From NCBI GenBank assembly GCA_008828725.1, contig MEHQ01002176.1, positions 71,419 through 135,418 on the forward strand: a stretch of DNA of 64,000 nucleotides, given 5' to 3'. The position numbers were made by a program, and so were the translations under genes. Below, one piece after another: positions 33,042-43,537 of the stretch (within the stretch, counting starts at the first letter, position 1; every line of letters starts with the position of its first letter). Source of the stretch: Saccharina japonica (lineage: Eukaryota; Sar; Phaeophyceae; Laminariales; Laminariaceae). The notes under the pieces are model-generated. The model did no database searches. It worked only from the letters and a program-made list of their open reading frames with translations, and had not been told where the DNA came from.

Positions 33042-35937
33042 ACAACCCTTGGCATTCCTTTCAATTTANNTTTNTTTTTGTTTATGTCGGATGGGATAAT
33101 TCCAACTCCTTCCCTGCCCTACCCGAACAACACCAAAACATGATCATAGCTCATGTACGCAGCTCATTGTAGCTCTTTCCCGGCGAACATGCATATAACA
33201 CCATCACTTTGGCCTACATTTACTCCACTTTGAATAAAGTTTAGAAAATTCCATTTATTCCACCTTGTGCAGAAAATGTTCAGCTTTCGGTTTCTTAACT
33301 CAAGTTTTTTCGTCGTCATACTAAAATCAAGTAAGTCGTATTATTTTTGTTCATCCTGTCTAACTTCTATTTTCGGATGTTCTTTTCGTACTTTGGTTTT
33401 CAAACTCACACTGATACTGAAATCAAGTAAATACAAGTATCGTCTTGGTCGAGAGATTTCCAGCCAAGACTTTTAGTTATCAATAGAGATTTGGTACGGA
33501 AATAAAAATATCGTCTCGGTCAAGACGCGGCTTTCACCACATCCCGGACGAGACTTGTATCACACCCCGGGTCATATTCCAAAAGGTCTCGGTGTTTGAA
33601 GTCCGCGCGCACGCGAGCTTCGATCCAGATTTGTTATATGTGTAACTGTTATTACGTTTGAAGCGCTGAGCGTGAAGCGGGCCAATTGACCCTACTCTGA
33701 ATCCGGTACACTTCACAAAGCTTGGTCTACCGTCCGCCGCCGAGCCGGCGACCGCCGCGCGAGCGTGCCGCGCCCTTCCCACGCCTCAGCCCTCGGTGTC
33801 TCCGGCGAACGAGCGGGGGGCTTCCGAAGCCCTCCCGGGGACGGCTCGCTCTCTCCCCGGCGTGGTGGACAATCGCAAATAAAGTTGAAACCCCCCGCGT
33901 ACCATATACCTACAGATCTTGCTGAGAGCAGAGGAGAGAGGTGCGCGTGCGAGATAGAGAGAGGCGCTTGCTGTGCAGCTCCTTGGGCATGCTGGTTTGG
34001 TGGTGTACCCCCGCTGTAGTGTGTAGCTACTTGCGTAGGAGCGTGCGCTCTATCGCCGTGAGAGGGTAGAAGGTCAGGGGGCGACGCAGCCTGTCGATGC
34101 TGTTTGTGTCCCTCTACGTGTGTGTGCTGTGTGTACCCTCCTCTACCCAGGGAGGCCAGAGGCACAGGTTTTCCGTGCTCGCGTGTACCCAGACCACAGC
34201 AGAACCAGCACCCGACTACAATCATGCCAGCACCAGAGCAGTAGCTTCGTCTCCGTGGACCCTGAGCCCTGGCGCTTGCCTGCAGCAGCAGGAACACCCT
34301 CTACTTCCTGTAGGCCATCACGTTTTCCTTCAAAACTCAAACAAAGAGCACCGCAGCAGAAGAGCAGCAGCAGTCGGCCTCAATTTACCTCCCTATCCGA
34401 AATTTTAAGATGGTTTTGGGAATCATATTATTAATAGTACACAAAATTTTAAGATGTCCCGGGTACAACTGCTGCTGTAAATGTCTGTTATGCTTGGCTT
34501 GGCTTTCAACCGTTTTTGGTTATTTGGTTTGCTTAAACCACTTTCCTACAGTGTGCCTCACTCCCCCAGCGCTGGCGACCGCTTCTTCGTTGTTTCATTT
34601 TCTTCCAACAACTCTATTCAACCATTTTACGTACCTGGGTACGTAAGTCTTCAGAGTGATATACGACCATCCACCTATATACTGTTGTATGTATGCACAG
34701 CAGTATCAACATACCACTCTGACCCTAAATATAAGCACCATTTCAATTACATGTTAATATGCAAACGATCCTTATCATCCGGGTACCTGGTATGTACGTA
34801 TCATACGACTGATTGATGCATTTGTACTGTAAGACGATTGCTGCTTTGGTACTGTTGCGTATGACGTGGCAACGTTTCTGTCCCCGCTTGCTGTTCTCTT
34901 TCCGTTCTCTGTCCGTCGGATCTATGTTGTCAATTGTCCGATAATTATATATTCATATAATATATACATGTAAAGACTACTGGTATTTATAACGACAGCA
35001 GTAGCCGACGTAACGTCAACTAAAATAACTGAAGCGTTAGTTTTTTCCACCGATCGCCCGCGACAAAAGCAGCACCATTATATGCATATGACAGGGTTGA
35101 CACCCTCTCACAGACGTCCATCCTTTCCAAACGGAAACAAAATGTACCGTAGGTACGTGCGTAGGTATAAATATTACAAGATTAAAGTTCCCCTCCGGGA
35201 CGTGCTATATTTTAGGGGAGTGGCGCAAGGGCGAATCGAAAACATACTACAATATTATGTACGAACTAATCAGTTCGGATGAGTGCTGTAAGCTCTGACG
35301 TAACGAGTAAACAGACGTAACAGACACGATGAGCTACTTGGGTTTCAGGTACGTACATACCGTACAGAAACACATAATGGCATTGCATTGTCAATCTCCT
35401 TGCTGCAATCCTGCTATATACCAGGTACCGTGCCAGTATAGAATGAAGTCAGACCCTACTCTGAAACCGATACACTTCACAAAGCTTGGTCTACCGTCCG
35501 CCGCCGAGCCGGCGACCACCGCGCGAGCGTGCCACGCCCTTCCCACACATCAGCCCTCGGTGGCTCGGGCGAACGAGCGGGCGCCTGCGTCGAACTCGGC
35601 GAGCGGGGGGCTTACCACACCCTCCCGGGGACGGCTCGCTCTCTCCCCGGCGTGGCGGACAATCGCAGAAAACGTTGAAACCCCCCGCGTACCATTATAC
35701 ATTAAACCACATTTTGCTGAGAGCAGAGGAGAGAGAGGTGCGCGTGCGAGATAGAGAGAGAAGCTTGCTGTGCAGGTCATTAACGATGCTGGTGTGGTGG
35801 TGTACCCCCGCTGCAGTGTGTAGCTAGTTGCGTAGGAGCGTGCGCTCTATTGCCGTGAGAGGGTAGAATGTCAGGGGGGGACACAGCCTGTCTATGCTGT
35901 CTGTGTCCCTCTACGTGTGTGTACCCTCCTCTGGGGA
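33042..35937 (-). repeat. Inverted duplication B', right arm
   Basis: Inverted partner of 24,703-27,604 with small indels. It contains inverted GC-rich repeats at about 33,629-34,420 and 35,440-35,937 and the solo hairpin motif. Three ambiguous bases lie at 33,069-33,074. It ends abruptly at 35,937, where GAGCT sequence begins (CTCTGGGG|ATCGGTAGCTC). Confidence 0.93.
35187..35243 (+). ncRNA. Solo copy of the conserved hairpin motif (arm B')
   Basis: GTTCCCCTCCGGGACGTGCT, tip ATATTTT, then AGGGGAGTGGCGCAAGGGCG. The stem matches 25,400-25,455 while the tip differs, as expected if the pairing is constrained. Confidence 0.5.
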
Positions 35938-36311
35938 TCGGTAGCTCATCTGCGCATGTTTTCAAAGCTTGAGCTATTATCGGTAGCTCATCTGCGCATG
36001 TTTTCAAAGCTTGAGCTATAATCGGTAGCTCATCTGCACACATATGTCCGGAGTGAGCTATATGATCTGCCTGAGCTATCTCATTTGGCCCAAAATGAGC
36101 TATAGGAGCTACATGAGCTGCGCATGTTTTCAAAGCTTGAGCTACAATCGGTAGCTCATCTGCACATGTTTCAGAGGCTTGAGCTATAATCGGTAGCTCA
36201 TCTGCACATGTTTTAGAGGCTTGAGCTATAATCGGTAGCTCATCTGCACATGTTTTCAAAGCTTGAGCTATACACGACAGATGAGCTAGCTCATAAGCTG
36301 GCCGGGGTGTG
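35938..36311. mobile_element. GAGCT minisatellite element, truncated copy 4
   Basis: About eight 42-bp-type units ending with GCCGGGGTGTG (terminal repeat at 36,302-36,311). The palindromic head is absent because the element is cut at the B' junction. The 36,250-36,311 end is the exact inverted match of 31,965-32,026. Confidence 0.8.
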
Positions 36312-36319
36312 TAGACTTT

Positions 36320-36353
<34 letters not shown>

Positions 36354-36555
36354 TATTATTTTACGGTTGTTTCTATACTGCTGTATATCCACAGAGGACG
36401 TGCAGCCGAGACAGCGACAGCCTGCCATCGATGGCGCGGTCGATCATTTACTTCCGTCGCGATCAAGTCGCGATGTATAGTTATTACGCTCGTAGGACTC
36501 TGGGATCGACCAATACAGAACTCTGGACAAAGCACATAATCAGTTAGTTATTTAC

Positions 36556-37537
36556 TAGGGCTGTGAGTTGGCTGACTAATAGTTGCCAGCTAGTTATTAG
36601 TTGTCTAGTTTTTTTAAGTTAGTTGCGGCGGTGCCAACTATCTAACTATTTTTGTGTTTTGGGTTTTGTTGCTTGTAGGAAGGCTTGTTTGGTACGGGGT
36701 GCGTATTTCTCGGCGTCCCCAAGCAGTACCACCACGCACAGAGAGAGGTCTTCCACACCTCATGGCGCATCAACCGATCGCCATCGACGGTGCCGATGGC
36801 AGGGCCGAGGGTGCCGGCACCGCTGAGCCTGGCCTGTCGACGGACCATAACGGTGATGGTGCGTCCGACGAACAAGGGACTGTACCGAGCGCTCCTCCGA
36901 AAGCGAGTGCACGCGACAAGGCAGCGGTTCGCTACCGCGTACAGAAGGAGCGCCGGCTTTACTTTAATAATTAGCATATAATAATACAAGCATGTCTCTC
37001 TCATAAGTGTGTCAACTGGATGATGAGCACCTCTGGCTCGGGTGTTTGAGCGATGCTCGCCCTGAGCTGTGTGTCGATCCCAGTCTATTTTGCTCGATCC
37101 AAGTCTATTTTGTGTCCTGTTTTTAGTTTGTACTGGTGATGTGCTACTACGTGCTGCACGAGTGTGTACCATATTTTACCATATGTTTTTGGTGCAGCTC
37201 TGTAATATCCGCCAAACTGAGACGAAGTTTAGAAACATACCTGTTTCGTGATCAAAACCAGAGATAAACTTGGCCCATTGATCATACTTTTTGCGTGTAA
37301 ACTGAAGCCAAATAGCGTTGTTTTGGCCTTCGGCGGGCCCTCCGTGAGCGCTCCCAGCGGGGCCCCCTCGGCCGGGGGGGGCTTTTTGGCTTCGCTTCGC
37401 TCGCCTGACTTTAGTCGACTAGTTGACTGGCTAGCGCCAGCCAACTAGTCGACTAAAGTCAGTTAGTTGGCTGGCTTCGCCAGCCATCGCCAGCCAACTA
37501 ATAACGAGCCGGGAACTCCAGCCAACTCACAGCCCTA
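36556..37537. mobile_element. hAT-type MITE, complete, arm A' copy
   Basis: Inverted copy of 30,739-31,720 with the same 19-bp termini and the same 8-bp flanks. It was duplicated with the arm rather than inserted independently. At 36,709-36,716 it reads TTCTCGGCGT where the other arm has TTCTGGACGT. Confidence 0.92.
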
Positions 37538-37560
37538 TTATTTACGGTTGTTCCTATCTT

Positions 37561-38729
37561 GCTGTACTCCGAGTAATTTATATGTTTTTACTCCGAGTAC
37601 TGCTTGTACTCGAGTATAAGTACTGCTCATACTCCCAGTACTCGGAGTATTTGGGCCTTCAGTACTGCTCATACTCCAAGTACTCCGAGTATTCAGGCCA
37701 CCAGTACTCTAATACTCTCAGTACTCGGAGTACGAAAAGTACTCGATATTCTGAGTATACTCGGAGTATCGAGTGTACTCGGAGCATCTGTGCAACTCTG
37801 CGAATTTGTACTCGAGTATAAGTACTGCTCATACTCCCAGTACTCGGAGTATTTGGGCCTTGAGTACTGCTCATACTCCAAGTACTCCGAGTATTTGGGC
37901 CACCAGTACTACAATACTCGGAGTACTCGGAGTGCGAAAAATACCGAATACTCCGAGTATACTCGGAGCATCTGTGCAATGTTGTTCACAGAGTTGCACA
38001 TATGCTCCGAGTATACTCGATACTCCGAGTATGCTCGGAGTATGCTCGGAGTATCGAGTACTTTTTGTACTCAGAGTACTGAGAGTATTAGAGTACTGGT
38101 GGCCTAAATACTCAGAGTACTTGGAGTATGAGCAGTACTGAAGGCCCAAATACTCCGAGTACTGGGAGTATGAGCCGTACTTATACTCGAGTACAAGCAG
38201 TACTCGGAGTACAAGCATCTAAATTACTCGGAGTACTCCGAGTATCGAGAGTATTGAACACCGAAATACTGCGAGCACACAAGGTACCTGGAGTATTTTT
38301 TTCTTTAAAATACTTTAATTATACTGGCAGGTAATGGGAGCATCTGTGAATTTTGAAATGCTATAAACGCCAGTCACATGCTCCCAGAACCTGAGAGGAA
38401 TGACGGCCGAGACTATAAAATGATGCAAATATGCTCCTAACGTACTTCACACTCCGAGTATATTCGGAGTATCGAGTATATTTCGTACTGCGAGTGCTGA
38501 AGAGTATTGGAGTACTGGCGGCCTGGATACTCGGAGTACTTGGAGTATGAGCAGTACTGAAGCCCCAAGTACTTGGAGTACAAGGAGTACCCGCAGTATC
38601 GGACCCCGAAATACTCTGAGTACGAGCAGTATCCCGGAGTATCGAACCCCGAAATACTCCGAGTACCTGAAGTATTTTATCACCAATACTCCTTACTTTA
38701 CTCCAAGGTACTCGAAGCACCTGTGCAAC
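37561..38729. repeat. Cluster of TACTCGGAGTA-family elements, arm A'
   Basis: Inverted copy of 29,548-30,715. Confidence 0.9.
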
Positions 38730-38917
38730 ATTGAACACAACGAGGAACTACTCCTGAGCCCGCGGAGACAAAGTCTTGCATTTTTTTTCAAGGCCGGAGA
38801 GTAGCAACGCGAATGACACTCATTCGATTGCGATACTAACACAGTTAATATAAGTCGAACATCCCCATATCCCCCATCCCCCTGTTGTTGCGGATGCTGC
38901 TGTTTTTGCTTCGGCAG

Positions 38918-39540
38918 GGACACGAGGGCTGCGTTCGAACGCTGCTCTTGACGGGAGCAAACAGAGACGCGAAGAGGGGGCTGGATGACGCAACCCCTTT
39001 GCACCAGGTACGATTTGTTGTGTTGTCATGTCATGTTCCTATTCCCAAGAGTTTACTTTTAGGTTTTCCGTCAGCACTAGATCTCAAGTCACTAAAAACA
39101 ATTGACCCTTTTTGTAAAGGAAATTGAACATATTCTCAACCCAGCGCGGACCAGGCTTGGCTCACGAAGTTTCGCCAAGAATCGGCGGAGTGTTAGCTTT
39201 GACGGTGCGGCCACGAGCAGGGGTAGCTGAGAAACGACAAGTATTTTGCGAACCTCCCCTCGTGCCGTATGTGCTGAACGCCACGCTGTCGCTTAAACGG
39301 TATTGTACATATGATGAACAAGAATGCCCCGTCTGGTATAGTACGAGTATTTCGTGTCGACTACAGTATCTGATGTGTCTGTGCCCAGAGGTTGCCGCCG
39401 GCAGGTTTCGGTGGTTCTCATCTACACCGGATGGACACAAAACAGTTGAGGACCGTTCACTGAGTCTGTCCGACTTACAACGGGTTGCCGGGTTGCCTGG
39501 CGGCAGTGTCTATCCCGGTGGCGCCTCCACGACCCATTAG
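38918..39540 (+). pseudogene. Ankyrin-repeat gene fragment, arm A' copy
   Basis: Same model as in arm A, here on the plus strand: exon 38,918-39,007 (TCGGCAG|GGACACGAG to CACCAG|GTACGA) and exon 39,145-39,540 (CAACCCAG|CGCGGACC to TAG). The single ankyrin unit has GHEGCVRTLL, GANRDA and TPLHQ. The second exon includes CEPPLVPYVLNATLSL and YDEQECPVWYS and is identical to the other arm, so both copies share origin and decay state. Upstream exons are missing. If transcribed, the two convergent copies in the window could form double-stranded RNA. Either copy might be the 3' end of a once-functional ankyrin protein; expression is unknown. Confidence 0.6.
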
Positions 39541-40307
39541 CACCGATATTATTTTTGTGTCTGCTATGGTATGATCTACGGGTACCAGGTCCTCTCTGGC
39601 CGGGATTATAACCCCCGTTTGGTGTTCACATCAGCAGCGGCGCAGCTGTACAGCAGCAGGTCAGAGTCCAAACGGGGACTATATTTCGTGGAAGCTGCCC
39701 AAACTTGCAGATCGCGTTTGAACGTTCGTTCGTACACAGTACTACAAGGCTTTCCTTCGGAGTGGTCATAGTATGGGTGACGCGAGAATTTCGCGTCAAT
39801 ACCTCGGCAGCAGCACTGCATCCACAAAATGCCCAGGAGAAGCAGGCGTCGTCACGTATCTCGTCAAAAAATATCCGGGAAGGTTCGGATCCGAGGGGAA
39901 GGGGAAAATGCGTATTTTTTATTTTTATGGTATTGTGTACAACTTTCAATGATCGTTGCGCGCAAGAGCATGCGTATATAGGTGCGTTCCTATGGTATAC
40001 AGCAGTGGGGGCCCGCTGTTCAGAAACACACGTCAATGTGGCGTCTAGGCTCATAATGCCGTATTCTGCGTAGCTCTCACCAGCTACATTTCTCATAGTT
40101 ATAGATGGTTTCTTATTTTCTACAACGCGACTTGTCAGTAAGAATTAGGGAGTTGGGAATTTCAGGATGAGTTTTTATAAAAGTAAATAATTTACAGCTG
40201 ACTAATAAGCATTTGTGCTCAGCGATTAACGCCACTCTAAATTATATATAATACTGGTAGTCTTTATGAGCCTATGGTCAACGTTGACATCACAGCAAGC
40301 CGGGAAT

Positions 40308-41018
40308 AGGATATTTTCAACTGATATCGCGTAGTTAGACTCAAAGTCAACCCTTTTAAGCTTTTCTGCGTTTATTACTTCTGCATAGCGAAAACCGCAT
40401 CTTCTATATATCCCACGAAGACAATATTGAGCACCATCCTTACTGGTTGGTATGATATTGTACCTGATGACCGCACGGGCCAACGGGGTTCCGTTTTTGT
40501 TTTTTGTTGACTTTGGCCAGCAGAGGAGGTATAGGTATTAGTGCCGTGCAATAACGCAACATAACTGTCAGTTGTACTGGTCGCACGTGTTCCTAAACGG
40601 TGTCAACACTGCCGGATGGTTATTATGTTACTTTTAACATGCCGGAAGGTTATAATGGGGCTTTTGACGTTTCTTCTTAGAAGTTGTCAAGCTCCGGGAC
40701 AACCTTGCTCATTCGATCGCGCTATTGTTTGATACATACTTGTATAATTGTATCTTACGGTCTTGCCCAGTTTGAGCTGTGTTTGTTATACCCAATTTCC
40801 TGTTTTCTGGACAATTTGAGCCGACTATGTATAGTATATATACCCGGTCCGCAACAGCAGCAGCAGAAGAAGTACAGCAGGAGCATCCTTATTATATAAT
40901 TCCGCTTTGAACAGCACAGCAGTACGCAAACAATTATAAGCAATACCCGGTACTCTCTGCAGGTCTCTGGTACACATACACAGTCAGCGTACGTATTATG
41001 TATTGTTATACCTGGTAT
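40308..41018. other. No gene recognised
   Basis: Unique sequence outside the A' arm. Contains GGATGGTTATTATG/GGAAGGTTATAATG duplicated words near 40,613-40,655 and a CAGCAGCAGCAG run at about 40,854-40,866. Confidence 0.45.
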
Positions 41019-41738
41019 ACAAGGTTCCCCTCCGGGACGTGACTGGGGGAGTGGCGCAAGGGCGAATCGAAAACCTACTATTAATATTAAAATAACAGCA
41101 TGCGATGTTGTATCATACGCATATCATATTTCTATTGTATACCTGGTACGTATTAATAGCCCATGCTATATATATACATGTTAAGAAATATCCTCGTATT
41201 GCGGTTCATAAATAAATATGTAGACCTTTTTAGAACTACAACACCTGCATTTTTGGAGATAAAACATACTCGGAAATATGGTGGAACCGATACTATTGAC
41301 TCGATCGTTCTTAGAGATTTGTGAATGATCCCGCCAAACGTATTTGTCAATATATTGAAATACTCGTAACATATTTAATTGTTGTGGCGCTCAAGGTAAG
41401 GAAAGGTCTATCCCGCACAAAACCGAGAGAGAGAACTCCCGACAAAAAAAACGTTTGAAAATCCTACAAAAGCGTGACACGCTGCACACACGCGCATGAC
41501 ACGGCACACACCGCACACGCACGCACACGTGACACATGGAACACAGTACTCGTACAGAGTAGTGGTGAGATAATAAAATATTTACAGAAGAAGTAGAAAA
41601 GGATGCACCGAAGAAGGGGCTGAAAGTGTCGACCACACCTGCCTAAGAAATCCACTTGATTTTTGTGTGCTTCCTGTCTTATATTATGGGGGTCTGGGTT
41701 ACGTACAATAAAAAAAAAAAAGAGTATCATACGTAGTC

Positions 41739-41801
41739 ATCGCCAAGGATCGAACTCAAGCCTTCGAGCATAGAATCGTGCATGGTGACCGTTTGCCTAT
41801 A
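41739..41801 (-). ncRNA. tRNA-like RNA polymerase III unit
   Basis: On the minus strand TAGGCAAACGG fits an A box and TTGAGTTCGATCC resembles a B box, with T tracts downstream at 41,709-41,720. Same architecture as 13,361-13,424. Confidence 0.3.
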
Positions 41802-42631
41802 TTTTCAAAGATACGTTTTCCATGTACTGCTACGTACACGATTATTTGTCGCGGCCCGCGTCAGACAAACGACAGGCCGCACATACATGATGCAAGCACA
41901 GCAGCAAGCAACAACAGCAGTAGAAGAGAGAGAGAGGTGGTGGTGCCTGATGATGGATGCGAGCCTGCGATGAAGCAACCACTAATTAATAGCCACAGCA
42001 GCATACGGTGGATCCGCCACAGGCACGTCTGCTGCTTGTGCTTCTTCCGGGGCTGTGGCGTTGCTTGTGTTCGTTGCATGTTGTTTGATGTATCGTGGTA
42101 TTCAAAAGCGGTCATTCATTTCCAGTCAGAGTGGGCGTAGCTCTGTCACACACAGCAGCAGAACAGAAAAGAGTAGATAGATGGTGTGGATTATGGACGG
42201 TAGGCTCCGATAGACACAGCTAGCCACAGCACTACAGCGCAGATGAGCGTTATTCTGGCACGTACGCATGAAACATGGAGCCCATCAACAGCAGCAGCGG
42301 GCAGAAGAGTGGTGGTGGTGGTGGTGTCGTTTGGTAACGGATTGCTGGCTCCTATGAAAGCAACTACTCGTACGAAGCAACAACAGAGCACACCACAGAT
42401 CTGCCTTCGAGGCGCACAGTGTTGTATCACTCTGTCCGGAAAAGTAACGACAGTTTATATATAGTTTTAATGAACAAAAGTTTCTTACATTTCGGGACAG
42501 CGGAGAGATTCGTACATGAGCATCGATCTGCAGGTACTGGTATGATACCATGAGGAAAATCGCAGGCTTCGACAAAAGCAACTCGTCACGGTACAGCACG
42601 GATCTGAGGCACGCGCATGCATGGTGTGATG

Positions 42632-42632
<1 letters not shown>

Positions 42633-42671
<39 letters not shown>
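42633..42671. repeat. (CTG)13 microsatellite
   Basis: Uninterrupted CTG run within copy 3 of the non-coding element. Confidence 0.95.
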
Positions 42672-42672
<1 letters not shown>

Positions 42673-43185
42673 GCGGTAGGGTTGTAACATTGAGGTTGCA
42701 CTGTTTGTAACACGCTCTCTGCGGTGCTGCTGCTGTTCGTGTGTGCTCCCGTGCTCTCGGCAAGAAACGCACAAAAAACGCACGACTGGACAAAAACAGG
42801 GCCTCATGAATTGTAACGTTGTGCTCCCATGTTATGTTGTCCACCTGTTGTATACTGGTACACATGTCTGGGCTATCCTGCGCTCATCACGAGCTCGCGA
42901 AAGGGCAAAAAACGAGAAGCCGAACAATGTTATTTGCCGGCACGTACGTACAAAAGAAAGGCCTCATGCTGAGAACCCGGGAAATCGCCTTATCCACTCC
43001 CGCGCGAAAAAAAACTTTGAGCGCCCGCCACGCGAGCTACAGTGCTCGGATCGAGCTCAAACCTCGACCAATGTGTCCGGGCGGGCCTCCCGTGTCGGGG
43101 TACTTAGCGTTTTGCCGAAAAGCGCTCACGCGAAGAGAAAAGTTGCGAAAAGTGCGAAAATTTCACAAACATAACTATACATATA

Positions 43186-43537
43186 ACACAGAATGTAGGC
43201 CGTTGGCCATAGCATTGAATATGATGGGGCAGGGGCAGGTTCCTCGTAAGTAACTATTGATGCGCATACGGGATGTACAGCAGCACCTATTTTGTTCAGC
43301 AATCTGAGCCTGAACTTCGTAACAGAATCAAGACAGAAAAGAGATACATAGCTTGAACTTAATAACAGAATCAAGACAGAAAGCAGAAAGGAGATAGATG
43401 TACGAATTATACTCGTAGGGTGAGATGTCTTTCCTTGAATCAGCCGAGGGACAACTCACTCGATCTCTGTACGTACTCAGATGAAGCGCAGCCCGCATCG
43501 TTCGAAAATATCGTCCGCTTCGCTGCTTTATTTACCA
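43186..43537. other. No feature recognised
   Basis: Contains a local duplication of CAGAATCAAGACAGAAA at about 43,323 and 43,366. Confidence 0.45.

Larger units (their letters stand above)
36312..40307 (-). repeat. Inverted duplication A', right arm (4.0 kb)
   Basis: Inverted, nearly identical partner of 27,969-31,964. The outer end is at 40,307, after which sequence becomes unique. Confidence 0.96.
41019..43185 (+). mobile_element. Hairpin-headed non-coding element, copy 3 (2.2 kb)
   Basis: Starts ACAAGGTTCCCCTCCGGGAC and ends ...CACAAACATAACTATAC at 43,185. It retains all shared landmarks, including the tRNA-like stretch (41,739-41,801, minus strand) and the conserved 3' domain. It is longer because of a CTG-rich block with a CTG run at 42,633-42,671. 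In the 5' hairpin one A becomes G (TGGGGGAG), which keeps the stem by a G-T pair. Confidence 0.82.

Noticed and set aside
36642-37172. 176-codon frame in the hAT MITE as a transposase
   Set aside because: No hAT dimerisation or DDE-type motif; open frames occur on both strands in the same GC-rich part.
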